From: Paenibacillus contaminans
GTDB taxonomy: Bacteria; Bacillota; Bacilli; Paenibacillales; NBRC-103111
Length of the DNA stretch: 64,000 nucleotides
Direction of reading: 5' to 3'
NCBI RefSeq assembly: GCF_003285015.1
Contig: NZ_QMFB01000015.1
Coordinates: 158,768 to 222,767, forward strand
Below are positions 40,449 to 48,492 of this stretch, in pieces. Numbering within the stretch: the stretch's first letter is position 1; each line of letters starts with the position of its first letter. Below the pieces are notes generated by a model. That model was given only the letters and a program-made list of their open reading frames with translations. It ran no database searches and was not told the origin of the DNA. The position numbers were made by a program, and so were the translations under genes.

Positions 40449-41051
40449 GTGGCAGTATTCAAAATTGAGGTTGAGTTAGATTGGATTTCGGAAGAAGGCG
40501 ATCTTGATTCGATTATTAAAGCGGAAGTAATAAATGGTCTTCAAGCAAAATTCACCGAACGAATCGAGAAAAGCACGCATTCCATGCTCAATAAGAAACT
40601 GGAAGAAGTGGCCGGCAAGGTTACCGACGATTTTCTTAAAAAGATCATGTCCGATACGGTAAGCACCATGACGATACCGCACAAATCAAGCGAATGGGGT
40701 TCCGAAGTCCAAATGCTCACGCTTAGCGAGTTCGTCGGCATGCGCTACGACAGATATCTCAAGGAGAAAGTTTTTGATAAGGACGGTAATACACCGCGGT
40801 ATTCGAGCGATGCGAAAATGTCGATTCACGAATTTTTCATCAACAAATTTCTTGAAAAAGAGCTGATCGGCAAGATGACTGCTTTGATTAAGAACGCTCG
40901 ACAAGAAGCTGAGGAAACCGTCATCAAGACGCTCGAAAGCAATCTTAAGGCCCAGCTCTCCGCCGATCTTATCAACCGGTTGAATATCCCGAGCCTGCTT
41001 AAAAGCCTGCAAGAAAAAGCGGCCACGCTTGAGGCAGGCTCGTCAGAGTGA
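40449..41051 (+). CDS. Early protein, unknown, helical
   Basis: 200 residues from the GTG at 40449 (CGGGAG upstream), starting MAVFKIEVELDWISEEGDLD. Long helices ('KNARQEAEETVIKTLESNLK', 'LINRLNIPSLLKSLQEKAAT'), soluble. No family recognised. Within the recombination/replication operon. Confidence 0.6.
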   Translation: MAVFKIEVELDWISEEGDLDSIIKAEVINGLQAKFTERIEKSTHSMLNKKLEEVAGKVTDDFLKKIMSDTVSTMTIPHKSSEWGSEVQMLTLSEFVGMRYDRYLKEKVFDKDGNTPRYSSDAKMSIHEFFINKFLEKELIGKMTALIKNARQEAEETVIKTLESNLKAQLSADLINRLNIPSLLKSLQEKAATLEAGSSE

Positions 41052-41278
41052 AACAGCTCGATATATTCGACGACTGGGGAGCCGAGCAATCGGAACCGGC
41101 TCCCCCGGTTGTCTCAGCAGCCCCAAAAGCCCCGGTGCTCAACGGCATGTATTATGAGCGTTCGACGGACAAATTCGTATCGTTCGTCCTGGGGCGGCGG
41201 CATTATGAGGTACCGGCCAAGACATGCGGATTTCTAAAAGCGTGGCAGGAGAAAACGAAACGGGAGCGTGCAATATGA
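41048..41278 (+). CDS. Small early protein, unknown
   Basis: 76 residues from GTG 41048 overlapping the preceding stop. It starts MKQLDIFDDWGAEQSEPAPP, with 'MYYERSTDKFVSFVLGRRHY'. No family recognised; overlaps the MBL gene by 4 bases (ATGA). Confidence 0.55.
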   Translation: MKQLDIFDDWGAEQSEPAPPVVSAAPKAPVLNGMYYERSTDKFVSFVLGRRHYEVPAKTCGFLKAWQEKTKRERAI

Positions 41279-42027
41279 AAGTCGACATCCTCGCATCCGG
41301 ATCCGGAGGCAATTGCATCGCTATCCGGTCTGGGCAAACGGCGGTGCTAATTGATGCCGGCATAGCCAAAACAAAGATCGAAAAGCGGCTGCTCGAGGCA
41401 GGCATAAGGGCTGATGAAATCGAGGCAATATTCCTGACCCATGCCCACGGGGATCATGTGAAGGGTTTGCCTATAGCTAATAAGTATCGAATTCCGGTTT
41501 ACGCTTCAGACGGCGAATGGAAGGGCATTTCCGGTGTACACGACGAGCTGCGCCGTACAGTAGCAACCCTATACGGCAAATATGAAATGATCGAGCTCGG
41601 CGGAATGCATCTTTATCCATTCCGCACCCATCACGACGCATATGAGCCGATCGGCTATTCGATCGAGGACGACGACGGAAACCGCTGCTGCGTGGTGTTT
41701 GATACCGGACATGTTGATCCGGAAATGCTCAAATTGATGGAAGGCAGCATTTACATTATTGAAGCCAATCATGATCCGGCTATGGTCGAAGTCAGCAATT
41801 ATCCGGACGTAACGAAGGCCCGCATCCTCTCCGACATCGGACATTTGAGCAATGAGCAGACGGCGACAGCGCTTCTGCTGCTTGTACAAGGCCGCGGCGA
41901 GAAAATCTACTTGACGCACTTATCCAGCAATAACAATAACCCTACGCTTGCCCGGATGACCGTTGAGCGGGCGTTACGGCAAAAGGGATTCGAGAATGGC
42001 AAACATTATTTTTTGGAGGTTGTCTAA
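41275..42027 (+). CDS. MBL-fold hydrolase, WalJ/YycJ-like nuclease
   Basis: 250 residues. The HxHxDH metal motif is at residues 56-61 ('LTHAHGDHVKG'), with later ligands in 'VVFDTGHV', 'YIIEANHD' and 'YLTHLSSNNNNP', in the WalJ/YycJ pattern. Chromosomal YycJ/WalJ is associated with the WalKR operon and reported as an exonuclease-like protein in mismatch repair. Close to a Bet annealase and an SbcC-like ATPase, it is a candidate phage exonuclease in place of lambda Exo. The nuclease role is inferred from fold and context. Confidence 0.88.
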   Translation: MKVDILASGSGGNCIAIRSGQTAVLIDAGIAKTKIEKRLLEAGIRADEIEAIFLTHAHGDHVKGLPIANKYRIPVYASDGEWKGISGVHDELRRTVATLYGKYEMIELGGMHLYPFRTHHDAYEPIGYSIEDDDGNRCCVVFDTGHVDPEMLKLMEGSIYIIEANHDPAMVEVSNYPDVTKARILSDIGHLSNEQTATALLLLVQGRGEKIYLTHLSSNNNNPTLARMTVERALRQKGFENGKHYFLEVV

Positions 42028-42678
42028 ATGGACTTGGTCAGACTCAACAAAGATTTAAGAAACAAAAGCCGCGTTTATCAGAAAGGGCTGGTCTTCTTGG
42101 CTATTAAGACAGATCACGGCCAGTATATCGCATGTGATCGTAAATGCGGCTTTGCTGGTGAAGTGTTTCATGCAGAACATTGCGAAATTGTTCCTGAGTG
42201 GCAAGGGCTTGACCAGGAGCTTATCAAGCTGCGCGAGGAAGTGGCATCGTTAACTGAAGAACGGTCGCTGCTCCTGCAGCAGATTGAGCGGACGATTGAC
42301 GAGCAAAAGCTTGTTGAGCTGCCTCGAGAAGTGGCTGAAATAATCGATGGTTTTCATAGAGATTGTGAGATTGGACGAATCAGCAAACACCAAGCGTATC
42401 TTCTGTTACTTAGTGTTAATGAAGAAAATGACCACCCCATCTGGAAATCAATACGTAAATTTGCGACAGAGCGCCCTTTCGATTATATGTCAGCCATCGT
42501 CAACGGCTATACCGTCGAGCAGCCGGCAGAAGTCAAATTGATCAATGGATTGCTGACAGTCATCGAAAAATGGTTCAGCATCCCCTCACATGAGATTAAT
42601 CCAGGTGAAGACGAGCGAGAGCTTGCGGAGATGATAGCCAAATACGTCAAAGGCATTTATGCCGACCAAACAACTTAA
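42028..42678 (+). CDS. Early phage protein with coiled coil (DUF1642-like C-terminus)
   Basis: 216 residues, ATG with GGAGGTTG upstream. 'QELIKLREEVASLTEERSLL' is a coiled coil. The C-terminal half ('LVELPREVAEIIDGFHRDCE', 'IVNGYTVEQ') resembles DUF1642 proteins common in Firmicute phage early operons. Function unknown. Confidence 0.65.
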   Translation: MDLVRLNKDLRNKSRVYQKGLVFLAIKTDHGQYIACDRKCGFAGEVFHAEHCEIVPEWQGLDQELIKLREEVASLTEERSLLLQQIERTIDEQKLVELPREVAEIIDGFHRDCEIGRISKHQAYLLLLSVNEENDHPIWKSIRKFATERPFDYMSAIVNGYTVEQPAEVKLINGLLTVIEKWFSIPSHEINPGEDERELAEMIAKYVKGIYADQTT

Positions 42679-42692
42679 AGCGGGTGGTGACA

Positions 42693-43520
42693 GTGGCAAG
42701 ACCATCAAAGGGAACCGTCGACTACTTTCCGCACTTTATTAACGGCGGCAAAACGCTTTTCGTTCTAGAAAGCGACTTCGGCAATGACGGGTATGCGTTT
42801 TGGTTCAAGCTTCTTGAGGTTCTCGGCGGTACAGAAGGTATGATCTTCGATTGGAACCATTCTTCCGACCGCCGGTTCCTTCTCTCGAAAGCGCGGGTTG
42901 ATGAAGAAAAGGCGCTCTGGATCATCGAAACGCTGGTTGATGTGGACGCGATCGATAAAGAGCTATGGGAGAAAAGCCGGCTTATCTGGTGTCAAAATCT
43001 CGTGGATAACGTGCGGGACGCATTCAAAAAGCGTATATCTGCATTGCCGCAAAAGCCAGAGCTCATAGTTTCTGACGACGGAAACCTACCTATTAATAAC
43101 GTTTCTGGTGACGGAAACTCTCAAATCGAACTATTTCCGGTAGAAGAAACCGGGAAATCAAAGAGAAAGGAAAACAAAGATAAAACAAATACTTTATCAC
43201 CTCAGTTTGAAGAGTTTTGGAATGTATATCCGAAACGCGCTTCCCGCGTTGATGCTGAAAAGGCATGGGCTGCACTAGAAAAGGCAAAAGCTCCAATTGA
43301 CGAAATCATTCAAGCGGCTCGAGACTATGCCGAGGAATGTACGGGGAAGGAGAAGCAATTCATCAAATACCCGGCAACATTCCTTCGAAACGATCGGTGG
43401 AAGGACCATGTAAAGTCAGCACAAGACTGCGGGCAAGTGCAGGATATCGAGAGAGAAGAGGCGTTCCGAGAGTGGGTGGCGGCTGGCAATGACCCAACAG
43501 AATTCATTTACAACCCTTGA
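42693..43520 (+). CDS. DnaD-like replication initiator containing the phage origin
   Basis: 275 residues from the GTG at 42693 (GGGTGGTGA upstream); two nearby in-frame GTGs are possible. Residues 1-110 are a Lin1244/Lin1753-like (DUF4373) winged-helix domain: 'VDYFPHFINGGKTLFVLESD', 'GNDGYAFWFKLLEVLGG'. A linker coded by the iteron region follows, then a DnaD-type C-terminal domain: 'FEEFWNVYPKRASRVDAEKA', 'QFIKYPATFLRNDRWKD'. It binds the origin within its own gene and loads the DnaB helicase encoded next. It overlaps the helicase gene by 32 bases. Confidence 0.85.
   Translation: MARPSKGTVDYFPHFINGGKTLFVLESDFGNDGYAFWFKLLEVLGGTEGMIFDWNHSSDRRFLLSKARVDEEKALWIIETLVDVDAIDKELWEKSRLIWCQNLVDNVRDAFKKRISALPQKPELIVSDDGNLPINNVSGDGNSQIELFPVEETGKSKRKENKDKTNTLSPQFEEFWNVYPKRASRVDAEKAWAALEKAKAPIDEIIQAARDYAEECTGKEKQFIKYPATFLRNDRWKDHVKSAQDCGQVQDIEREEAFREWVAAGNDPTEFIYNP
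43068..43200. other. Phage replication origin: iterons plus A-rich tract inside the initiator gene
   Basis: Three 18-bp imperfect palindromes GTTTCTGACGACGGAAAC (43068), GTTTCTGGTGACGGAAAC (43101) and ATTTCCGGTAGAAGAAAC (43133) are spaced 33 and 32 bases, that is about three helical turns. An A-rich tract (43153-43200) follows, suited to unwinding. Origins inside initiator genes are usual for phages of this kind. Confidence 0.7.
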
Positions 43521-44841
43521 TAGCAGCATATTGGCTGAGCAGTCCGTCCTCGGCGCTATCTTAAGAGAACCGGAACGTATTGACGACATTCGTTTCCTTG
43601 AGCACCGAGACTTCGCACAGGGCCGGCATGAATTACTCTGGAAGGTTTTCCTCTATCTCGACGAACAGGACAAGCCTATCGATATCCTAACGGTCAGTGA
43701 AATGTTCAGCCGGCGCGGGCGGCTCGAGGAAATCGGAGGCGTTAGCTATCTCTCACAGCTCGCCAGCTCCTGCCCTTCTACGTCGCCCGCGTCGGTCACA
43801 CATTACGCGAAGATAGTCCGGAAGAATGGAAACCGTAAACGGCTCTACGGGCTGGCAGATGAGGTCAAAGAAGCAGCTGACGGCGATCATGCTACAGATG
43901 AGGAAATGTTTGCCGCTGTGGAAGAGCTTGTCGCCGATATTTGGCCGCAGGAGTCCGGCGAAATGAAAAGCATGGCTGAGATTCGGGAGAAGTATAAAAA
44001 GCATTTGAAGAGCAAGGCTGAGAAGCTTCTTACCGGGTTTCTACAATTCGACGAATGGGCGCAGCTTTGGCGCGGGTGGCTTTATATCCTAGCAGGTCGG
44101 CCCAGTGTAGGCAAGACAGCCAAGATGCTTCAGCTTGCGGAAGGCATAGCGACAAACAACCCCGACGGCGGTTGTGTGCTGATCTTCTCGCAAGAAATGG
44201 GCGACGTGAATCTTGAGGATAGAATGATTGCTAAAAAGTCGGGCGTGAACTATATCAGACTGACTCAGAAGAAAGAGAGCCTTACGGATACCGAACATGA
44301 GAAGATCGACAAAGCTCTCGACGAACTCGATAGGCTGCCGATTTACATTCAAGACAAAGCGGCCGTTACGATCGACGAGATTCGGGCCACGGTCCGGAGG
44401 TTTAAGAAGAAGCACGGCAAGGTGGCGGCGGTGTTCGTCGATTATCTACAGATAATGAACATTCCGCAGCGCAAGGGTGAGAACCGCGCTCAGGCGATCG
44501 GCAGAGTAACGTCTACGGCAAAGCAACTCGCTAGGCAATACAAATTCTGCTTTGTTATGTTGTCTCAAATGACCCGTGAGAGCGACAACGGGGAAGAGCC
44601 GAAGCTTTCCGACTTGAAAGAATCGGGCAGCATCGAACAAGACGCGGACGTAGTTGAGTTCCTATGGCACAAGAAGGGGGACATGGTGGACAACTGTAAG
44701 GTTGTTCGTTCCTACTTCGCAAAGGGCCGGGACGTCGGCGAGAACCGGTTCCGTTATAAATTCGAATGGTGGCTGCAGCGGTACATTGAGCTGCCGAAAG
44801 CATCAGGCGGTGAGGCGAGTGTCAAGAAGGATTCAAAATGA
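43489..44841 (+). CDS. Replicative DNA helicase, DnaB-like
   Basis: 450 residues. N-terminal primase-interaction domain ('LAEQSVLGAILREPERIDDI'). RecA-type motor with Walker A 'AGRPSVGKTAKM' near 202-211, 'LIFSQEMGDVNLEDRMIA', Walker B 'VFVDYLQIMN', 'FVMLSQMTRE' and 'LKESGSIEQDADVVEFLWHK'. It unwinds DNA at the phage fork. Normal length. Starts inside the initiator gene at an ATG preceded by GGGTGGCGG. Confidence 0.95.
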   Translation: MTQQNSFTTLDSSILAEQSVLGAILREPERIDDIRFLEHRDFAQGRHELLWKVFLYLDEQDKPIDILTVSEMFSRRGRLEEIGGVSYLSQLASSCPSTSPASVTHYAKIVRKNGNRKRLYGLADEVKEAADGDHATDEEMFAAVEELVADIWPQESGEMKSMAEIREKYKKHLKSKAEKLLTGFLQFDEWAQLWRGWLYILAGRPSVGKTAKMLQLAEGIATNNPDGGCVLIFSQEMGDVNLEDRMIAKKSGVNYIRLTQKKESLTDTEHEKIDKALDELDRLPIYIQDKAAVTIDEIRATVRRFKKKHGKVAAVFVDYLQIMNIPQRKGENRAQAIGRVTSTAKQLARQYKFCFVMLSQMTRESDNGEEPKLSDLKESGSIEQDADVVEFLWHKKGDMVDNCKVVRSYFAKGRDVGENRFRYKFEWWLQRYIELPKASGGEASVKKDSK

Positions 44842-45142
44842 CGAGCAGTACGATAAATCGGCCATGTGGCTGGTGCAGAAGGCAGGGGAGCTTTCCGATC
44901 CTCTTATGCCGGATGCTGAAAAGTCCGAGCTCATGAAGAAATACGATTTTGTGAGTGCGGAAATGCAACGGTATCGGCGCGGCGAGCTTGCGAAGGAATA
45001 TCCCGGGCTGCGGAAGATTTATGCCGAACTGGGGTGGGTGTTTAACGATACGCCAGCGGAGCCACCGAAAGTAGAGCCCGCGCCAGAACCGAAGACGCAG
45101 GCAAAGAAGGTTAATCTATCAGATTTTTTAGGGGAGGAGTGA
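44819..45142 (+). CDS. Small early protein, unknown (107 aa)
   Basis: GTG at 44819 with GGCGGTGAGG upstream, inside the end of the helicase gene. A long frame-extension to 44654 is a shadow of the helicase. The product has 'YDKSAMWLVQKAGELSDPLM', 'YDFVSAEMQRYRRGELAKEY' and a Pro-rich acidic tail ending NLSDFLGEE. No family recognised; helicase-coupled expression suggests a replication accessory role. Confidence 0.65.
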   Translation: MSRRIQNDEQYDKSAMWLVQKAGELSDPLMPDAEKSELMKKYDFVSAEMQRYRRGELAKEYPGLRKIYAELGWVFNDTPAEPPKVEPAPEPKTQAKKVNLSDFLGEE

Positions 45143-45149
45143 GCGGAAT

Positions 45150-46562
45150 ATGCGAAAAGCAAGTCTTTTTAGCGGTATTGCTGGCATTGACCTCGCTGCT
45201 CAATGGGTTGGCATGGAGACGGTGGCTTTCTGCGAGAAAGAGCCATTTTGTCAAAAAGTATTGAAAGCAAGATTCCCGGGTGTCCCAATAATAGACGACG
45301 TGTATGATTTTACAAGAAAGGAGCTGGAGCAGCGTGGAATCATCGGAACCGGTCGAGCAATTGACCTTATTTCCATCGGAGACCCTTGTCAGCCTAGCAG
45401 TCTTGCCGGGAAGCGAAAAGGCAAGGAAGATGACCGTCACCTCTGGCCGGAAGCTCGCCGCGTCCTGGAGGAAATCCGACCCCGCTGGGCTTTGCGTGAA
45501 AATGTTGCTGGAAACATCAGTATGGGGCTCGACGATGTGCTTGTTGAAATGGAAGAGCTCGGTTACTCCGCGTGGCCGATTGTTATTCCGGCTGCAGGCG
45601 TCAATGCCTCGCACAAACGGGAACGAGTCTTCGTTCTGGGCTACACCGAACACGATGGATCATATGGGACAGCGTTCGGAGGAAGCACTAATCAAGCAAG
45701 CAACAACCTCACGCAAAGGGAGAACGAAACCGGCCAATCTTCGGGAGCAGGTAGATCCGAAGACAATGAGACTTTGGGCGACGCCAAATGCTGCGGATGC
45801 GATCGGGAGTCACGGGGGCGGACAAAGCAAAAGCTTACGGACGGACATAGCGGAATGGAAGGCTCAATTATGGCCAACTCCAAAAGCAACATTACGAGGG
45901 GATTGCCCATCGGAAAGAGAACGGAGAACTCCGGATTTGCATTCAGCGGTACATCTATGGCCAACTCCACAAGCGAGGGACTACCGAAGCGGAGACGATC
46001 CGAAAGGGCCGCGAGCTCAGCGCAAACAACAACAGGGATGGAGTCAGAATCTAAACGATGCTGTGAAGCTATGGCCTACGCCACGAGCGAACGATGCGGA
46101 GAAACGTGGGGAAATCAACCCAGAGGAGCAGAGGAACGGTTTGCCTGCAGCTGTGAAACTGTGGCCAACTCCGAATGCTTCGGACAATCGGGACAGGGGG
46201 AATTTATCAATGCCGTGCATTCAAAGGAGAATAGATCAAGGGAAGCAAGTGGAACTATCGATGGTAGTTTCAGAGACATCTGGTCAATTGAATCCGTACT
46301 GGGTCGAAGTGCTGATGAACTTTCCACCTGGTTGGACAGAAGTGGAATGAATCCGATTGATATGCTCACGGAACTGATTTCTAATTATCCGCAGCCTGCT
46401 CCCCTCGGTATTCCGCAGTTTGAATGGGAGCCGCCACGGGTAGCAAACGGGGTGAAGAACCGAACTAAGCGTCTTAAGGCATTAGGTAATGCTGTTGATC
46501 CGCTTCAGGTGCTTCCGATTTTGTGGGCGATTAAGCAAATGGATCGGATGATGCAGAAATGA
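45150..46562 (+). CDS. C5-cytosine DNA methyltransferase
   Basis: 470 residues, ATG with GGGGAGGAG upstream. Motif I 'SLFSGIAGIDLAAQWVGM' binds AdoMet; motif IV 'GDPCQPSSLAGKRKG' has catalytic Cys80; motif VI 'RENVAG' (Glu117 region); motif VIII 'HKRERVFVLG' near 155. Motif X is 'KALGNAVDPLQVLPILWAI'. The target-recognition part (about 165-400) is long, low in hydrophobics and has recurring MANS/MAYA/VANS stretches. It would methylate phage DNA against restriction or modify host DNA. Bases 45334-46350 also encode a second protein in the +1 frame. Recognition sequence cannot be predicted. Confidence 0.93.
   Translation: MRKASLFSGIAGIDLAAQWVGMETVAFCEKEPFCQKVLKARFPGVPIIDDVYDFTRKELEQRGIIGTGRAIDLISIGDPCQPSSLAGKRKGKEDDRHLWPEARRVLEEIRPRWALRENVAGNISMGLDDVLVEMEELGYSAWPIVIPAAGVNASHKRERVFVLGYTEHDGSYGTAFGGSTNQASNNLTQRENETGQSSGAGRSEDNETLGDAKCCGCDRESRGRTKQKLTDGHSGMEGSIMANSKSNITRGLPIGKRTENSGFAFSGTSMANSTSEGLPKRRRSERAASSAQTTTGMESESKRCCEAMAYATSERCGETWGNQPRGAEERFACSCETVANSECFGQSGQGEFINAVHSKENRSREASGTIDGSFRDIWSIESVLGRSADELSTWLDRSGMNPIDMLTELISNYPQPAPLGIPQFEWEPPRVANGVKNRTKRLKALGNAVDPLQVLPILWAIKQMDRMMQK
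45334..46350 (+). CDS. Overprinted gene inside the methyltransferase: LWPTP-repeat phage protein
   Basis: 338 residues from a GTG (AAAGGAG at 45317-45323) in the +1 frame of the methyltransferase, open for 1017 bases. It starts like a real protein (MESSEPVEQLTLFPSETLVS) and then reads 'KMTVTSGRKLAASWRKSD', 'VKMLLETSVWGSTMCLLKWK' and 'TPRGRLLFRLQASMPRTN'. Six [FL]W[AP]TP repeats follow, and it ends 'LNPYWVEVLMNFPPGWTEVE'. I recall this protein type (TVTSG, LWPTP repeats, LNP-WVE-LM-FP-GWT ending) from many phage genomes next to C5 methyltransferases, with no known function. The repeats in this frame and the MANS-type repeats of the methyltransferase are the same DNA read twice. Whether it is translated is unproven. 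Confidence 0.6.
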   Translation: MESSEPVEQLTLFPSETLVSLAVLPGSEKARKMTVTSGRKLAASWRKSDPAGLCVKMLLETSVWGSTMCLLKWKSSVTPRGRLLFRLQASMPRTNGNESSFWATPNTMDHMGQRSEEALIKQATTSRKGRTKPANLREQVDPKTMRLWATPNAADAIGSHGGGQSKSLRTDIAEWKAQLWPTPKATLRGDCPSERERRTPDLHSAVHLWPTPQARDYRSGDDPKGPRAQRKQQQGWSQNLNDAVKLWPTPRANDAEKRGEINPEEQRNGLPAAVKLWPTPNASDNRDRGNLSMPCIQRRIDQGKQVELSMVVSETSGQLNPYWVEVLMNFPPGWTEVE

Positions 46563-46810
46563 AAAACACCACTGAACTATATTGGATCGCAACAAATCGC
46601 AGCCTATCGCTCGAAGTTCGTTACGCCGCAGCCCGCCAGATGCAGGCTCAACGGAAGCCAGAACCACATAGGCGAGAATGGCGACCATACAGCCGTGATG
46701 CTGAAAAAATGATTTTAGGCACTCGCCGGACTGACATAGTAGCAAGGGCACTCGAGCGTAGTGAATGCGCCATAAAATCAAAAAGGTACCGACTGAGAAA
46801 GGAGCAATAA
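46559..46810 (+). CDS. Myb/SANT-like small DNA-binding protein
   Basis: 83 residues, ATGA overlap with the methyltransferase. The C-terminal half 'WRPYSRDAEKMILGTRRTD', 'IVARALERSECAIKSKRYRL' has the pattern of Myb-like helix-turn-helix domains found in phage regulators (start, E..IL, RTD..IA..L.R...A...R..RL). Likely a small regulator. Confidence 0.65.
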   Translation: MKNTTELYWIATNRSLSLEVRYAAARQMQAQRKPEPHRREWRPYSRDAEKMILGTRRTDIVARALERSECAIKSKRYRLRKEQ

Positions 46811-46814
46811 CGCG

Positions 46815-47039
46815 ATGAACGAAAAATGCAAATACCCCGGCTGCACGGAAGCCGCGAAAAAAACATGGGCTTTAGTTCCTCTTTGTCATGCTCATGAAAA
46901 GAACATACGTTCTGAAGCAGAGAAATATTATTGGGGTTTGTCATCAAAACCGGAGTATGTGCAGCGGCCACATTATACGAAGATAGCGTCGCAAATACCG
47001 TGGAGCAAATTATGCATGCAGCGAGGTGATTGGGCTTGA
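46815..47039 (+). CDS. Small zinc-binding-like protein
   Basis: 74 residues, ATG with AAAGGAGC upstream. 'EKCKYPGCTEAAKKTWALVP' followed by LCHAHEKN gives a Cys-Cys-Cys-His set for one zinc. Such CxxPGC...LCxxH modules are frequent small phage proteins. Its stop overlaps the TTG of the next gene. Confidence 0.65.
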   Translation: MNEKCKYPGCTEAAKKTWALVPLCHAHEKNIRSEAEKYYWGLSSKPEYVQRPHYTKIASQIPWSKLCMQRGDWA

Positions 47040-47569
47040 GATTCGCCAAGAAAAAGGAAGGCGAGGCCGGCAGTAAGTACAATGCCAAAAAAACAATCCT
47101 CAACCTTCTATCCGGTGAAATGAACAAGCTTACTGCTGCCCAGGTCAAGGACTTCAAAACCAAAGGATTCGACGAGAGTCGGTTCATTATCTTCGATTCT
47201 GAGCTCGAAGCCAAATATTACAGGGATAAGCTGCTACCGCTTGTTCGATCGGGACGGATTAGAGTCGAGCTTCAACCGAAATTTACACTTCTCGCAAAAT
47301 TCGAAAAGGACGGTGTCAAGCATCAAGCAATTACCTATTCCCCTGACTTCGCGGTTTTGAGGGAAGGACGCAAGACGGTATATGTCGATGTTAAAGGTGC
47401 CGAAGATCAGAAATTCGGACTCAAGCGGAAGATGTTCGACGCTAGCTTTCCGGACTTCCCGCCGCTCGTCGTGATGAAATACTGTAAGAAATTCGGCGGC
47501 TGGATCATGATCGAGGAGTATACGGTCAAGAAGCGGCAGGAGAACAAAGAAAAAAAGGCTGCTAAGTAA
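47036..47569 (+). CDS. DUF1064 family nuclease-like protein
   Basis: 177 residues from a TTG at 47036 with GCGAGGTGA upstream. 'GSKYNAKKT', 'IIFDSELEAKYYRDKLLPLV', 'ELQPKFTLL', 'YSPDFAVLREG' and 'VYVDVKGAEDQKFGLKRKMF' match DUF1064 (PF06356), whose E..PD..D.K pattern is a restriction-like nuclease fold. Probably a phage resolvase or endonuclease in late replication. Confidence 0.85.
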   Translation: MRFAKKKEGEAGSKYNAKKTILNLLSGEMNKLTAAQVKDFKTKGFDESRFIIFDSELEAKYYRDKLLPLVRSGRIRVELQPKFTLLAKFEKDGVKHQAITYSPDFAVLREGRKTVYVDVKGAEDQKFGLKRKMFDASFPDFPPLVVMKYCKKFGGWIMIEEYTVKKRQENKEKKAAK

Positions 47570-47574
47570 TCAGC

Positions 47575-47769
47575 CTAATCGTTTCGAATAATCAAATAAA
47601 CAATGAGTCCGACGACTGGGAAAAACAACAATCCGACCAGAACAATAATTGCGTATTCGTTACTTCTACCCCTTCTGATGCTATCGCGATATCCCCAAAC
47701 GCAAAGAGCGATATGAAGTACAAAGAAGAAAAATAGAAAGATAAGAACTCCAGTAAAGTGGATTATCAT
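47575..47769 (-). CDS. Small membrane protein (PLD nuclease N-terminal-like)
   Basis: 64 residues on the reverse strand, ATG at 47769 with GAGGTGATC upstream. Two membrane segments ('FTGVLIFLFFFFVLHIALCV' and 'YAIIVLVGLLFFPVVGLIVY') flank a basic loop (RDSIRRGRSN). It resembles PLDc_N-type small membrane proteins. It is the only reverse gene in the early region, so perhaps expressed in the lysogen. Confidence 0.6.
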   Translation of the reverse strand: MIIHFTGVLIFLFFFFVLHIALCVWGYRDSIRRGRSNEYAIIVLVGLLFFPVVGLIVYLIIRND

Positions 47770-47856
47770 TCGGATCACCTCGATTTAATTTATATCTAAT
47801 ACGCTGGAATGATCTGGAAGGTTGCAATCAAATTTATTCTAAGGAGCGAACTAACC

Positions 47857-48432
47857 ATGAAAACTCAAGTAAAAGCAGCATTTCAAGATTTTAACGCCGG
47901 AGCAAATAAAACGATTATCAAGCTCGAAGTGAAAAGCGAACTGACCGACGAACAGATCGTCGCACTTCATAAGCTGAAAAAGGGCAGCATCGTATTCGTG
48001 CAGATCGCCAGCGGGCAAGTGGATATCGATGATTACGACGATGAGGATGGCGAGGATTCGGAACGCCAGGGAGTCACTTATTCGACGTATAAATCTGGAA
48101 TTGTCGACGCTCCTGGCAACCAAATGAGCATAGACGACTTGCCGCCGAAACAGGAAGGCGAACAGGCGGCGGATGCCGGTGAACGAGAAGAAGGAGATGC
48201 GGAAGCTGGGAAACAGGACGGCGAGCAAGTGTCCGAGCAGTCACAAGAAGACGAGCAGCAGCAGCCAACTGACAATGTAACTGATCTTGGACAAGCCCGT
48301 AAGCGTCGCGGACGGCAAAGCAAAGCCGAGCAAGAGGCCGCTAATGACGCGCAGCCAGACGATCAGGAAAAGCCAGCGGATGAAGGAGCCAGCGATCCGG
48401 CAGACGAGAATTACGACGATCTGCCGTACTAA
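47857..48432 (+). CDS. Acidic early protein, unknown
   Basis: 191 residues from ATG 47857 (AAGGAGCGAA upstream). The first 75 residues fold as a small domain ('VKAAFQDFNAGANKTIIKLE', 'EQIVALHKLKKGSIVFVQIA'). The rest is a Glu/Asp/Gln-rich disordered tail with KRRGRQSKAEQE in the middle and an acidic end. It may be a nucleic-acid mimic or anti-restriction type protein, but only composition suggests that. Confidence 0.6.
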   Translation: MKTQVKAAFQDFNAGANKTIIKLEVKSELTDEQIVALHKLKKGSIVFVQIASGQVDIDDYDDEDGEDSERQGVTYSTYKSGIVDAPGNQMSIDDLPPKQEGEQAADAGEREEGDAEAGKQDGEQVSEQSQEDEQQQPTDNVTDLGQARKRRGRQSKAEQEAANDAQPDDQEKPADEGASDPADENYDDLPY

Positions 48433-48492
48433 TCGATTCAAACGTCCCTGCGTTAGCGCGTGGGGGCAACCTCCAACAAGGAGAGTGATTGC

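Noticed and set aside
44654..44818. Upstream extension of the 107-residue gene
   Set aside because: It is the helicase gene read in another frame; the GTG at 44819 has a proper ribosome site.
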